A stretch of DNA of 64,000 nt from positions 12,159,113 through 12,223,112 of the forward strand of contig NC_133223.1 in the NCBI RefSeq assembly GCF_040436345.1, given 5' to 3'. Shown here in pieces: positions 47,064 to 61,100 of the stretch (position 1 is the stretch's first letter; every line of letters begins with the position of its first letter). The translations under genes and the position numbers were made by a program. Source of the DNA: Pagrus major. Taxonomy: Eukaryota > Chordata > Actinopteri > Spariformes > Sparidae. The notes beneath the pieces were generated by a model. That model had not been told where the DNA came from and searched no databases. It was given only the letters and a program-made list of their open reading frames with translations.

Positions 47064-50014
47064 TTACCAGGTCGGCATCATGTCTGGGAACCATACTCGG
47101 CCTAGGTGCTTTGAAACCTCCCAGTGGATCTCATCCAGGGTGTATTTGTGATCTGGGATCAGCACCTCCTCCATGATGGACAGCTGGGAGAGCCTCCGGC
47201 CACACATCTTGACAAACTCCACAAAAGCACTACAGGAAACCTCGCACTCGCCCAGGCCGATGGCTGACAGCTGGTTGCAGTGCTTTGCGATGCGGATCAG
47301 CTCCTCATCCAGAGGACGCAGGCCATTGGCGCACACCACCAGCTCCACCAGACGAGGGCAGTGGAGGCCAACGCGGCCCAACACCTCCTTACTGACCGAG
47401 CGACCAAAGTAGAGGTGTGTGACGGGGATCTCGTCGTTAAAGAAAGGGCCAAACTCGTCCTCATAGAGGAAGAAGTACATAACCAGGTTGAATTTAGGCG
47501 AGTGTCGCACCATGGCATCCCAGCTGCTCTTCTTGATGGTGTGGAAGTGCTGGCCAGGATTCTCGCTCACCACATCAATCCGCAGGTGTTCCAGGTGGAC
47601 GTGTTTCTCAGAGGAGAGGGCCAGCAGGAGTTCATCACTCAGGAGGTGGTAGTTCAATGCGAGCTCTCTCAGCCCGTGACACTGGTCTGCCACACACAGG
47701 ATCCCTGCAAACATGGACAGATTTTTTATTTTTTTTAAAATCCAACTAATCATGAAATCCAGTCTTTTATTTTCTAAAAAGGATTTAAAAAATCCTGGAA
47801 ACATGCTCCTAAGAAATTGAAAGTCTACTATAATCGCCAGTTGCAGCTGAATCATTATCATAGCTAATGATTGAAACAGTTCCAGGAAAATGCATGCAAG
47901 AAACAGCCACATAACAGTTCATTCATAATATATCATGCAATGTCTGACAGTCCACTACATGAAATAAATTCACTGTATGAGGACAGACAAGAAAATTACA
48001 GGCAGTAAATAAGCCACTGGATGGAAACACTAACTGCCTCGTGACACAGAAAAAGAAATCGAAAACATTTGACTGAAAAGGCAAAAATAGACATGGCTTG
48101 AAAATATTTTTGTTTTGAATATTATCCCACAATAATAATCAAAACAAAAGTAAGAAAAAAACATGACCAGGCTGCTTCCTCTTAGCTTAAACAATGACCA
48201 CGTTCTAGAGTCTTTCCACCCATTTTACCTGCTGGGGAGACGTGAGGGCAGCTGCTCATCTTCAGCAGCTTCAGGGTGTCACTGTTATTGGCCACCAGCA
48301 CCTTCAGAGATGGATCATCCACTGGCGTGTCGTCAATCTTCAGCGAAGACAATGATTTGGAGTTGACGAACACTACAGTCAGAGCTGAGATGAAATGAGA
48401 CTGTGGAAGGACAAAGATGATACAATGAATTAAAATGCTGTCAGAAGACCTTCTGAAGTGGCTACCAGGATGGCAGGTCTCAGCTTTGAATGTTTAGCCT
48501 TTATGAGTTACCTTTCGTTGGCATTTTTCCTGGCAACATAGTTTTGAATACCTAGTTAAAAAAGGATTCATAAAGTAATTATATTTTCTATATTACAGCA
48601 CTACTGCAGCCATTTTGCCTTTTTGTTTGTTTTTGCTTTCTACTTTGTAAGGGGAACAGCGGGATAATGTTTCATCTTAGTCCAAACTACACTACAGCGG
48701 TGGTGAACTGAGATAATTAGCAGACCAGTCTGCGTTTTCCACTAAAGATGCGCCAGTGTTTCCAGTCCGAAGTTCCAGAGCAAGTGAGGTGGAGGCTACG
48801 TGACTCTCTAGTGTGGTATTATTATCCAATTCAGTCATAGGACACTTTTGTGCTTGAGAGTCTGTGAAGGATATTGAGTAGCGGAGAGAGAATCCTCCTG
48901 CATTTTGAACAGCACATCTGCAGTGTTGGGTCCCTTCAGCCTGGCAGCTTCTGGACATTTTTCCTTTTGTTTACATGCTTTTGGTGTTGAACATGGCAGG
49001 ATGTAACGTCACGAGCGGTTGTGGTGGTTTCTTGCTATCTCCTGTGTTTTACATGTTAATAGCTAGGTATTTCTGTGGTATTTCATCCTATCTCAGACTG
49101 CAGCCAGAGAGACAAAATAACATCCTGTGCCCTTCGGAGGCCTGAAAAGTAATAACATCCTTGGCTATGCATGCGAACAAAGACTTCTGCTTTTCAGTCC
49201 CATCCTCAGATGGGAAGAGAATTTAAAAACTATGCTATTAGTTTAACCAATTATTAACACGCTTAGCCACAGTTTTAAGGATAGAAATGTGCAAAGGCAT
49301 TAGAAACATGTTATTAAATTAAATAGATCCTAATTTCCTTGTAAATCTGAAGAACAGGATGCTATAAAGACCCAGAGCCCTCAGGTTTATGTTAATTATA
49401 CCTTTGGAACCTCCATGAAGCTGGGCCTGGCTGTAGAGATGAGCCCCAAGGTCTTCAGCGAGCAATTCACCAACTGTGAAAGAATGTCACATGCTGCCTC
49501 TGCAGACTCTGTACTACTGTCCACCTGGCAAGTACAAACAAAGACTCAATGTCATTTGAGGAACATAAAATAACATTTTTAACCAGATGGTGCTAAGCAT
49601 ATTTTGACACAGACAAAACAGCTTTTCCACCCCTACCTTGAAGCTGACATACTGCAGGTGGTTGGAGTGCCTCTTTATGATCTGTTTGATGAGGTCTGGA
49701 TGTGTGGCTTTCAGGTAAGAGCTGGCTGGCTGGTTAAGCTCAAACTCAAAGCACCTCCACAGCTCCGGCATGTGGAAAGCCTGGTTCCACCCACGGCACA
49801 CTTGAGAGGCATAAGCCCGATCCAGCAGTGGAAGGTACTGGAAGATGTGTAGCAGGAGTTCCTGAGGCAGTCTTGCCCATTCACTGTCTGGGGACCCGCT
49901 GGCCACCCCTGCCTCAGAGTCCTCGGTCTGCTTCCGCACCTTCTTGCAAACCTCCGGTGAGCTGTTACTGGAGGAGCTGTTGCCTCCCTCCTCTCCTCCT
50001 TTCATACGCTTCAT
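47064..50014 (-). CDS. fbxl3: F-box/LRR-repeat protein 3 (cryptochrome E3 ligase subunit)
   Basis: Four coding exons (minus strand, in order): 49637..50014, 49402..49524, 48229..48400 and 47064..47704, encoding 437 residues. All junctions are GT-AG and in phase. FBXL3 is the SCF substrate receptor that ubiquitinates CRY1/CRY2 in the nucleus and sets circadian period. The N-terminus is Ser-rich. The F-box lies at residues about 45-90 ([38 protein letters not shown]) and leucine-rich repeats fill the rest. The C-terminal DMMPTW ends in the Trp that in mammals (Trp428) enters the CRY FAD pocket. The residues altered in the mouse afterhours and overtime alleles (Cys in AKHCNQ, Ile in LSAIGLG) are conserved. 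A splice acceptor sits one base upstream of the ATG, so there is an untranslated 5' exon near 51.3 kb. Fish can have two fbxl3 paralogues. Confidence 0.97.
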
Positions 50015-50015
50015 C

Positions 50016-51327
50016 CTGAGAAAGAGATAACAAGCTTGTTATGGCCAAACAATACAAAACACAGAGATATTTAATTAAGCATCAAAATTATTTGACTTGT
50101 GATAAATGGCTTTCAATGACGTGATCTGAGATCTAGAACAGGTCCTAACGGTCGCTTGGCTATGGTTTGTCTGCTCTAAACACCAGTCCTCTCTTAATCG
50201 ATCCCCCCTTTCAAGAATAGATACACATTAACTCATCCTGGTAAAGGGTTTGTATTGCTTGATCTCTCCCAACCTTGATAAATCTAGCACTACCCCAGTT
50301 AAACTACTGGTTGATGTGTTTTTAAAGACTTTATTTCACAAAATGACCAAATATTCAGCCTTTTAATGAGAAAGTTACAACTTTAGAAACCCCTACACTT
50401 TGATTATAATCAAACCTTATATGTCTTTTATAATTGAGACCATACTTTCGCTTGTAACCTGAATGTATGCAGGTCTGTGTGTTCCCTTGCTGCATTTAAA
50501 TGTAATATACTGCAGCACTGTATCAACTGTATGACAAAACTTAGGTGAAGTTATTTTGTTTTTGTAATTGTTTTCCTTGAGTGTGTACGTATCCCTCTCT
50601 GGTGGTTAGGCGTATATATTTTAAAAGACAAAAGAGGGAATGATCAATATGAGTTATTCCTTTCTCTCAGTAAACATAGGGTTATTAAATTACACTGTAT
50701 GGTCATATTTGCCATTGAATCGTGTCTGTTATTTGATACGACGTTAACTTATATTAGCCGGAGGCCACACTAAACCATTAATATATCGGTATTACAAGCA
50801 GGACAAGTCACTTAATTCAGTATTAATTAGCCGACGTTGCATCTTGTCTTGCTCGGGTAACACTGAATGAACAAGAAACTACTTACATTACTCGCTAAGT
50901 TAGCTAACGCGTTGACAGCGTCACTTAAGGTAAGCGTTAGCTTAGCTAGCGAGGTTTCACGTTAAATTTACAAGAACGTGTAGCAAATGCTAGCTATCAA
51001 GCAAACTCGTGGTAGAAATATGTTAATATTCAAGACTTTATTTATAGAATGACCCAAAGCTCATTTCATACTCTGATATTTGCTAGTTTGACAACCACAG
51101 CTAGCAAGTTCGGCCACCCACCGTACCTTGTTGTTTACACTCAGCTAGCTAACTAGCTGTTAGCAGGAAAATCCGACAACTGATATGACACTTCAGCCCG
51201 GGCCCACGCTGGAAAAGCTCATTCGCACCAACAAAATAATACGCATCGGAGAACAATAACCAATCCGTCTGACGATAGAGAAGATATGAGAGAGGTTTTC
51301 AATGAAGAAACAGCCACAGTCTGGTAC
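50016..51327 (-). other. fbxl3: fbxl3 first intron (5' UTR intron)
   Basis: Lies between the acceptor at 50,016-50,017 (TTCTCAG, minus strand) and probable donors AAG|GTACCA (exon edge at 51,328) or AAG|GTACGG (exon edge at 51,127). No coding potential. It holds GCTAGC/TAGCTA-rich sequence at 50,880-51,180, typical of dispersed fish repeats. Confidence 0.5.
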
Positions 51328-51420
51328 CTTCGCTCGGCTGACCCAATTCTTTCGCGGGAGTTACTGCCCCCCTAAACCTGAAATGGCGAAGTGTTGTTGT
51401 GACAGCAGCGGTGCACCATG
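51328..51420 (-). promoter_or_regulatory. fbxl3: Probable fbxl3 promoter and untranslated first exon
   Basis: On the minus strand the block has TTCGCCATTT (a YY1-type GCCAT core), CpG-richer sequence and a good donor (GCGAAG|GTACCA) at its 3' edge. It precedes the coding exon whose acceptor abuts the ATG. The transcription start is not determined. Confidence 0.4.
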
Positions 51421-52076
51421 GGAAATGCAATGCGAAATGGCTGTTGGTAAAGATCGTCCGTGATAGAAGGATGCCTCACACGACAGTCAAAAAACTGAAT
51501 GCACAGATCACGTCCTGAATTGAAAGACTCAACTTTGCTGATTTGCTGATTTTCTCTGACTCAGTTTTCTTTTTGACCTTTTTATGATTTGTACATTTTC
51601 TTTGATTATGGTGTATCAACTTTATATATAAATTATATATATAAGAATCTGTTTATGAATGCACTAATATTCTCTTGTACTAGAATACATTTCAGCTATA
51701 AGTCTCTCCCGTTCAAAATTGTTCTTAACGAAACAAAAAACAAAAACACATTGCTGTCAAGCCTTGCACACACATTGTAGACCAATCACAGGGTTTATTT
51801 TGCAATTTAGTGTGACCTGACTGAATTTGTTATCAGTTTGGAACCAGGAAATAAATGGGAGAGTAACACATCGTTGTATTTTTATAGTCTCTGGTGAAAT
51901 GCACTCGAAATTTTAACTTTCGATTTAAGTGTTTACAGAAACTACATGCATCACTTAAGTCTCGATTTGACACCACCATCATCGTCGTCAATCTAAAGTT
52001 ATCAGAGGTCAACAGCTACAATTTCACCACTCATTGAAAAATGACACGTGTATACTTTGCGAAACAGAGAACCTGG
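51421..52076. other. Gap between fbxl3 promoter and mycbp2 3' end
   Basis: AT-rich, no gene seen. It separates two same-strand genes by well under 1 kb if the mycbp2 poly(A) site is near 52,077. Confidence 0.5.
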
Positions 52077-53291
52077 TTTATTACCATTCAACTCCATCCA
52101 CCACAGATATTACAGAGCAGATTCACAAGTATTAAGCTTTTTTTATATAACAGCAGCTGCTTTTTTTCCACACTCTGTTCCCCTGACCCCCAAATCCCCC
52201 TGCCTCCTAATAGGGAAAAGCATTACAGGTGCACAATTTATTTGGTGTGAAGACTGGCCCCTCCAATCATTCAGCTGTAATCAGTCTCACTGCGAGGTTT
52301 TTTGTTTGTTTTTGTATTCATGTAGGATTTGGTACTCTTTTTTTTTTTTTGACTGAGCTGCTAACAGGATTTACATCCACCTTCATTCACTGCAGGCGCC
52401 AGGCTCCTCCTTCTCATTTCCAGACAACAGAAGAGATCTGACATTTAGAAGAGGGGGAATTACGACTGTCTACTGTATAAAAATGTACAGTGGCTTTATT
52501 GACATACATTCCATAGGTTAAACAGCTGCAAAATAGGAGGCACACCCAGTATTGCACTTCATTAAAAGTTCTGGCTCAAAACATAACCCAGAATATCAAA
52601 CAAAACTGAAGTGAAGAGTAGCAACTTCGGAATACAGCTATTTTGAATAGTATTATATATACAAGATTAGATAAATCGTACACTATTTTCCTCCCAAACA
52701 TAATATTCTTAACAGTCTTATCCACCAACTTGTCTTTTTTTGTCCGTCAACCCATGATGCACTTGACAGTGGAGAATACTGTACAAGATTACGAAAAAAA
52801 GTTTACATACAACAATATTTTAAATTCATAGTTAGGAAGCTGGAAATACGGCCTGTTCCTTTTTTTCTTTTTTTTAAAACCCACGCTGATCCACAGTTGC
52901 TTTTAAGCAAATTTATTTCCTATTCAATGTTTAATCAGTTACACTTCAGTGATCAGGAGGTGTGCAACGTCTATAGAAGCCGAGGGAATACAACGGCCGC
53001 ATGCAAACACGTCACAAGTTATTTTCTTTTTTTTCTTCTTTTTTAAAATTCTATTGTTCTTTTTTCCCATTCAGGTTTCTCTGAATCCAAAAAAGCCTCA
53101 GCTTGTTTTCGTTGCAGAGCCTGGATACCGATGTTGGTAGAAGAGCAGACCTGAGGACTCTTGGCGTAGAGCAGAAACCCGGTCCAGTGTCCAGGAGACT
53201 TGACGATGCAAGAGTCGAGTTTCATGGCTGGGCCTCAGCAGCAGCCAGAAATCACAGTAGACAAACTGGTTTTCAGTGAAAGTTTTGTTGT
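52077..53291 (-). other. mycbp2: Probable mycbp2 3' UTR
   Basis: About 1.2 kb after the mycbp2 stop, with no other gene. Minus-strand AATAAA occurs at 52,904-52,920 (near), 52,495-52,500, 52,237-52,242 and 52,077-52,082. The distal one is taken as the outer limit. Contains several poly-T/poly-A runs. Confidence 0.45.
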
Positions 53292-55156
53292 TTAGAAGGT
53301 GTGGGCATTTCTGCACACCCCACAGCCAAGGGCAAACTCCTCCCCTGTTGGTGGGTGAACTACATGCAAAGGGCACTCAGTACCCTCCAGCTGTTTGCCT
53401 TTGGGCCCTGTGATAGAAAGGACAAAAACAACATATCACTTATGTTTTTCCTGTAGTTATTTCTGGCTGGTATTTCCTGTCAGTCATGCACTCTGAATAA
53501 TTTAACATTTTCCAGTAGAGTGGAGTCAGTAGAATGGTTAAGCACCTGCAGGACAATGGGGCAGCTCCTCTTTGGGGACACTGGTCATCCTCTGGAAGTC
53601 ATCATGGCAGGCGTTGCAGAAGTGTGTGGTGCCAAAGCAGAAGAAAACAGCCACCGAGCAGCAGTACCGGCATTTATACTCCAGGAAGTCTGTGCCATGC
53701 TTGGAGCACATCTGGTGAGAAATATAGTTTCAACATCATCATCATTTTTGTGTTAATAGTTCAGATAATCACCATTTTTAAAGGATCAGTTAATGCATAT
53801 TGGGACATATTCTCATTTACTTTCTTGCCCAAAGTGAGATGAGAAGATGTATACCTCACAGTGATGACAAGACTCAGGGAAGTCACTGCTCCCGGTCAAG
53901 AAACTAACATTAAACATGTTTTGTAACCTTCAGACAGAGTTAGGCTAGCCATTTCCAGCCAGTGTGCTGTGCTGTGCTAAGCTAATTGGCTGCTAATTCC
54001 ATTTTCATATTTAGCATACAGCAAGAAACAGAATATGTGTATTCCCCAAAATTATTGCTGTAAACTGTCCATAGTAATGTCAGGATCCCCACAGTCATCA
54101 TTTACCCACCTGAGCCCTGGAGACATCTGAGCATGCTCCACAGATCAGCTCACTGGGGTCGTAGTCATCTCCCTGTCCTGCCTCAGCATCACAGCGTGCC
54201 TCGCCCCCAAAATAGGCCTGGAAATAAGGCCAATCATTAATTCTCAAACCCCTAAACAACATTTGAATGAAAAATGACTTTGTTTATATGGTACCTTCTT
54301 GCACTTGTAGCAGACATAGTATGCATATCTGTTCATGGCAAAGCCTGCAGGGTCATTGTGGAAACGTGCTCCTGGTGTAGTTATTGCCTCACTCTTATGC
54401 AGACCCTCATACTCCAGCCTCATCAGAGCCTTCCTTCTCACATCTTCGTAGAGCTCCTTAATCGGGTCGAGCAGGTCTTTGATCACTGAGTGATTGATTT
54501 TGTTCTGGAGACAGACAATGGAACAAACAAACCACGTTTATAAATAAAGTGCTGTTGAGGGACTGTTGGTGTATGTGTCATTTCACAAAGATGACAGTAA
54601 ACAAAACAGTCAGTCTGTGTGGGAAATGCACACGGTAGACAGAGCTTCTTGAACAAAGCATTTAGTCAAACTGAGCTCAATCAACTTCAAGGCGTGGTGG
54701 AAACGGTTTTCAGCCTCTTTGTTGCCAGCTTAATCTGTTAAATCAGAGGTTCAGGTCTTACCTTGCAAATGGGACACAGCATAAACCCAAACGTGATCCG
54801 GGGCCCAAGCCAGCGATTTTCAAGAACACGACGAGTACACTGAAGGTGGAACACATGAGTGCAGTCCAGCTGAGAAAAGAACAAAGAGTTGGACATTAAA
54901 TGATTAAAATCTGAAGTGAAACGCTTTCTGTTAATGGACAACACTTCTATTTTTAGAGCTAGTGTACCTGTACTGCAGGGGCAGCAGAGAGAGCCTCTGT
55001 GAAGCAGATCATACACATGTCATCTGCGTCCTGTTTCAGACAGCCGGTGTTCTTGTCACAGCCGTGCAGACATGGCAGGCAGCTCTCCTCATTCTTGACT
55101 CCTCCACAGGGGTGTCCACAAGGATGAGTTTTACTGCAGGCCAGTTTAGCATATTC
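53292..55156 (-). other. mycbp2: RING plus tandem-cysteine (RING-Cys-relay) module of mycbp2
   Basis: Encoded by the last six exons. The RING ([34 protein letters not shown]) spans exons 54968..55156 to 54295..54504. Human MYCBP2 passes ubiquitin from an upstream to a downstream cysteine (Cys4520 and Cys4572) and then to threonine. Both are present: the codon at 54,191-54,193 (GGEARCDAE) and the codon at 53,637-53,639 ([10 protein letters not shown]). The gene ends [10 protein letters not shown] as in mammals. Confidence 0.9.
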
Positions 55157-58100
55157 CTGAGGGACACAACATGAGGGACACTGATGAGGATTTGGAACCA
55201 CAGTGAAATACATACTTTACTACACAACTCTACATTGCTTGTGTAAGTATTTGTTCCTCTCTGCAGTGGGTGGTCAACACCTCATCCATTATTTGAGGCT
55301 CAGCACAGACTACTCTTTTTGAAGCAATCAAGGAAGTTTCTCAAAGGAGGAGATGCTTCATCTCAGCAAATATTATAAATATTCTAGAAAAATGTTTCCA
55401 CTCAGCAGAACAACAAATAAAAAAATCCTTAGGTCCAAGAATAGAATCTATGCATCTGCCTTTTGAATTATAGCAAAACGGTAAAGCATAAAATATATTT
55501 TGAATTGATAAACTTTGTTCTTATTGTGTTTGTATAGTCTGATATTGTCTTTGTATACTAGTGTATATGCTGTATGTATTTTGGTAAAACAAAAAATGAT
55601 GATGGTAAGTACCTGGCAGTCTGGGTCTGAGCAGACACTGCCCACTGCAGACAGCTCGGTTCCATTCCTCGTACCACAGAACCTACAGGCGTCTGAGCTG
55701 CTGGAGGCTGGTTTACCTGCAAAAACAATAGATGTGTCAGAGTAGAAATAATTGCATCAGGAGAAGCCATGAAGCCCTTTGGTAAAATCCAAAAATTTTA
55801 CCTGTGTGCTCTCTGAACTCCACCATAGCCTTCATCGTCTTAGAGTCTGCCAGAGCCATGAGCCAGAATAGCTTGGTCCTCCCACAGCCTTCATGGAGAT
55901 CCACCTTTATGGCTTCCTCCTCCTCCTTGAACACCTGAAAGCAGCCACGAAGAGAAGATTAAACACCAGTTCACCAGGAAAAGAACCATCATGCTAACAA
56001 AATGGAATGTGTGTCGACCAACACTAACCTGTCTCTGGTGAGAGCGTGTGCGTCGGTGGAGGTGAAGGAAGCGGTCACAGTCGGTGCAGAGGTTGCCACA
56101 CATGTTGCACAGGATGATGGCTGCGGTCTCACCATCATCATGGTTGTCACACATGGGCTGTGGTGAGAAGAAAAGGAAATACATTTATTGATTCTTATTT
56201 ATTCTTTTAAATATCAGTTATTTATTTATATACATTATCACTCTTTTATATCATACTCACCATCTGCTTCTGCTGTCCATCTTTGCCCATCCAGCGACCA
56301 GAGGACAGCCTGTCCACATGGTCCTGGTCCAGCACACACAGTGAAGCTAAGGCCAGCCACAGCTAAGAGACAGACAGAAAGGGATATAGTATAAGAATAA
56401 TTAATAACCACAATCTGTAAACATAGATACCAGATATAGATAGGCGTTGTGTATGATGATAGTTGAATCCATACCCTTGTGGTGGCAATACAGCGTACAG
56501 GAGACCGATGCTCCTCCTCCATTTTGGTTAGGGCTATGATGGTCTCAGCTATCGCATTTTTGGTGACTCTGGACCAAGAATCTGAAAGGTGGCCCTAAAC
56601 ACAGCAAATGACCGTCTTAGAGGTATTTTCCAACGCATACAACACATGAACGCATGGAATTTATGACAAAGATGACAAATGTGGCTCCATTTCAAATTAG
56701 GCTCGCAGAGAGTTTAAAGAAAAGACAGTTTAAAAAAATGGGAACTTACAGCTGCCATGTCTTTAACCAGCTTAATGATGATCTCTGCTATCTGAGGAGG
56801 AGTGGAGCCTTTCATCCACCAGTGGCTCTCCCCTCTGCGGATGTAGCTGAGCACGACAGAGAGGGGGTAAGAAGTATAAGGATCAAAGAAAACTGCCATT
56901 TACCACAAACTGAATCTATGCAAATTTGTTTTATAACTTTGTCTTAGCAGGAACTAACTCACCTGGAGTTGAAGATCATGGGTAGGGTGACAGTGGTGAC
57001 CCCTTTACCAGCGGCCATGCCTGCAGTGCCAGAGATGGTGGTGCCTTTGGCTTTCAGCTGCACAGTGAGGGCTTTTGCGATGCAGCCCAGGAACATGTCA
57101 AGGATGCAGAGCTTGTTCCAGTCACCCTTTTCTGTGGAGTGGATGATGTCACTGATGTCTGCTGGCGGCAGAGCCTTCACCCCGATGATGCTGGCAAGTC
57201 GCACTGGTGTAACCTCTGGAAGGACGCGTCTGAGCAATGATGTGACCTGAGGTGAGGTAAGATGAGATAGCAAACAGGAACATAATTTGTACAGTGTCAT
57301 GTTTATACATGCACTCAAACCACATATTTATTTAAATGGATGAGTCTTGGCAAGAAAACTCCACGTGGTACCATTAATTACTCAACTGTACATGACTAAA
57401 ACTCTGAGTTGAGCGTGTGTGTGTTCCCTTGCTCACCTGTCTCTGTACTCTGGGGGAAGCCGTGTGCAGCAGAGAAAACAGGTCTTGCATTAGTGTTAGC
57501 TGCTGAGCGAGGTATTGGCGGCCGACATTGGAGCCACTGAGAGCCAGGACCATGGACAGGAGCTCAAAGCAGTAGGCGTCTGACGAGGCATCATCGTCAC
57601 TGGGCTGCGAGTTAGCATTCTCTTTGCTGGAGATGGCGTGCTCCCATTCCTCCCTCACACGTGTGGCCTCCATACGGATGGCCTGGACGATGTGCGCACA
57701 CACCTGGAAATGAAAACACGCATAAGGTTAGAGGGCTGCAATTGTAATACCTCATCCTGTTAAATGCTATGAGGACTATTTACCTGTTTCTGGAGGTTGG
57801 TCAGTTTGCTCCTGCTGAAAATGATTCCCACCATGTGCTCTTTAAGGTCTGCATCAGATGGCACCTATTCATAAAAAAATGTAAAAAAGGTAAAACATTA
57901 GGTTAAAGGTCACTTTATATTTGAGTCAGTTAAACTGAACATTTTTCACAGTGTGACAGTGCAGACCTTGTCTTCTCCCTCGGGTGATGAAAGCAGGTTT
58001 TTCTCCTCCTGTTCTGGAGTCGGCTCTGCATCTCCACAGATAAGTTTTCCAAAGACCTTAATGAACAAAACAAAGTAGAAATATTAAAACTTCCAAGAGA

Positions 58101-61100
58101 CTCCAGCTTTTTGCACCAAATATGTGAAATGTGTAAATTGTAAAGGTTTCAAACAGACAGTACAGTATGGTAACAGTTAGACAGACCTGTGAGGTGATGA
58201 GGCGAAACACTCGGAGAGTCTCGGCCTCACAGTTCTTCTGCTGGGCCATGCTGGCTGAGATCTGTCCCAGAATCTTGATGCTCTCACCCTCTTTCCAGCC
58301 GAGGACCTTCACCTGACGCACCCTCAGGGTGTTCTCCGGACCTTTCAGTTCCACCTTGATCACATGATGATCCCCTCCAGGGAGCTCACTTGTCACCCAG
58401 CCCATGTGACGTGAGTCGAGGTCAACCTTGAAAAATCATTTGGATGTTCACACTGTTCACCACATGTAAATCTGAAGTGTATTGTAATGCTAGATCAACC
58501 AAGGTGCACTCTATTAAAACAATGCATTAATTGAATACCTTTTGATATTTTGATACTATTGTTTCTCCACAAAATGTAACCATTAACCACATTTAACCAT
58601 AACAATTATGATTTGGAGAGGAGAAAAAGGTGTGTAAATATAAAGAGCTTTAGATGGCACAGAACACAGACAGCACAGAAAGGCCACAGACCATCTGTGA
58701 TGTGTTTTGTAAATAGCTTTGATGAAAGTGGATCAGATTTGGTTGCATTCAAATGCTCAAGACCTAGTGTGTTAATATTTAACAGACTCTTTAAATAGCA
58801 CACTTTACAGCACAAAGTATACTGATTAAACTGTTGTCTGACACCACTGCTGAAGAAGCTGATCATACCTGTTTGATTCTGCAGAGATCCTCTATTGCTT
58901 TTCCACACAGGAATGTCACTGATGTGACTTTGTTCTGTAGATATGACAGAGGAAGACATTAATTTACTGAAATCCATCAGACAACGCTTATAAATACATT
59001 ACAATTATCAATTTGATTAATGCATTTATACTATGACAAGCAGTGTTTTATCCCCCACACAATCTAAATGCCTGGTTTGCTGATGCCCTTACCCCGATGT
59101 CTCTGGAGTTGTCCACATGAACAGACACGTTGGAGGCGTTAATGCCTTTCACACAGCTGATGGTGATGCTCTTGGTTTTGTTCTTGTCTTCGTCTCCAGA
59201 TTCCCAGAAGGTCTCCGTGGAGCCGTCTGTTAAGCTGCCAATCATGGCAGGACGGCTGGATGTCTTGATGTCTACTACACTGGTCAGGTCTTTTAGACAG
59301 GTCACCAGGCACAGATCCTGTCATCACACAGAGATATATCAGGTTAGTGCATGTCATATACACAGGTCCAAACTGTATTTACCAACAGAAGACAGATGTG
59401 ATTTGTAAATGAATGTGGATGTATTCTTGCCTGGCTAATTGCTTCGTAGCCTGACTGCACACTGATGTTGAAGCTCTCCTCGCTGTCTCCATCATCTGAC
59501 TTAGACAAGATGTTGTTGATGTGATGGAAAACATTGCTCTGGTGGAGGAACTGGTGGTCGGACTGCTTGAACTTGAGACTCCAGCACCTGAAAGAATACG
59601 TCGGCAAGTTACAATCCCATTATATACACATGAAGCTCACAAAAGGCAAAAGTGCAAAAGAGGTCGTGACAATTTCAATTATGATGTAAATTATTACTTG
59701 CCAACTTATTGTTCACATTGTAACATCACAATGAGCAGTACTTTAATTAAGAAAACATGTCAAAGCTGAAACCTAGGACACGATCCCTAACACGAATTAG
59801 TATAAATTGAAGTCAATCCATCTAAAAATGTTGGTAAAGGGGTAGGTATAATTTTTCAGTCATTCAGAAACTGTACCTGAGCGCCATCTGCTGAAGTGAG
59901 CTGCCACTAGGAAGTGACATCATTAGGTCAGAGATGGTCTGAAGGAGGCGGTGGAAGGTGTGGGGTAGAGGATGAGCCGCCTCCCCGGCAATTACAATGT
60001 CTGACAGAGGGTGCTCACAAACGCCAAGGTCTCTCTCCTGTAGGATGCAGAGTGGAGATGTTCATGAGAAAAAGATGCAACAACAAAGCAAACATAATGC
60101 TGCATGCTTCTTGACATTTAACCACTTATTACCTGTTCCACGATTTCTTTGTTTCCCTTGTTCTCATCTTCTTCTTCATCCTCAGGCTCAAAGGGTGATG
60201 GGGTGAGAGATGCTACAAAATGCCAAAGGATGTCGTGCAGGGAGGTGGTCTGGATCACATTGCACAGCAGCCAGTTGAATGCCTGACGGAGACATCAAGG
60301 GAAAAAAACATTCTAATTAGTCTAACCTTTATTATACACAAACAATGCAAGAGTGCAACTTAAGTCTTGAAGCTAATTAGGTCCAAAAAAATGTTATAAA
60401 TTATTTAGCAATATCCAGACAACTATTTGCCTATAACCCCGAGTCACTGCTCTATAAATAACAATAATTAGCTGAGACTGAGCTCTGAGTTTCAGGGAGA
60501 GACTGTATTACAGGCTAATCATCAGTACCTCCATGGCAAACACCCTGCAGGCAGACTTCCTCAGTGCGTGCCTCATGGCCACCTCGAGGCCCTCCAGGTC
60601 GTGGTGCTGGATAACAAAAGCCAGGACAGGCCACTGGAAGTTCCTCTCCCCCTTACTGAGAGAGCCGTGGGCTGAGATCAGCCTGGAGAGCTCAGGAGAT
60701 GGGTGTCGTAGCAGGGAAGACCCCACCTCTGTATGAGGGACAGAGCAGGTTGGTATTACAGATGATGCATCACTTACCCTGAAGTATCACTAATCACTTC
60801 TCAGATGATGACTACATGTGCTTACCTGCATCACCACTGTGGACCCTGCGTCTGGGGACGGCTTTGACCCGGGCTGGAGAAGGTGAGTGTTGCTTGTCGT
60901 ACTCAGATGCTACGACCGAGTAAGACCTCTGAAACACCGTACGCTTCGCCGTGTCGCTGTCTGTGATTGGACTGGTCTCGAGACTAAATGAGAGCCCATA
61001 GACAACAAACCATCACAGTTTAAATAGAGTGCCAGAATAAGGGATTTTTCTTCTGTAGCAAATGCGGAAATATGTTTGCTGACAAAACAACGGCCCATAT

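Noticed and set aside
47280-47738. Plus-strand 152-codon frame
   Set aside because: Antisense shadow of fbxl3 exon 4.
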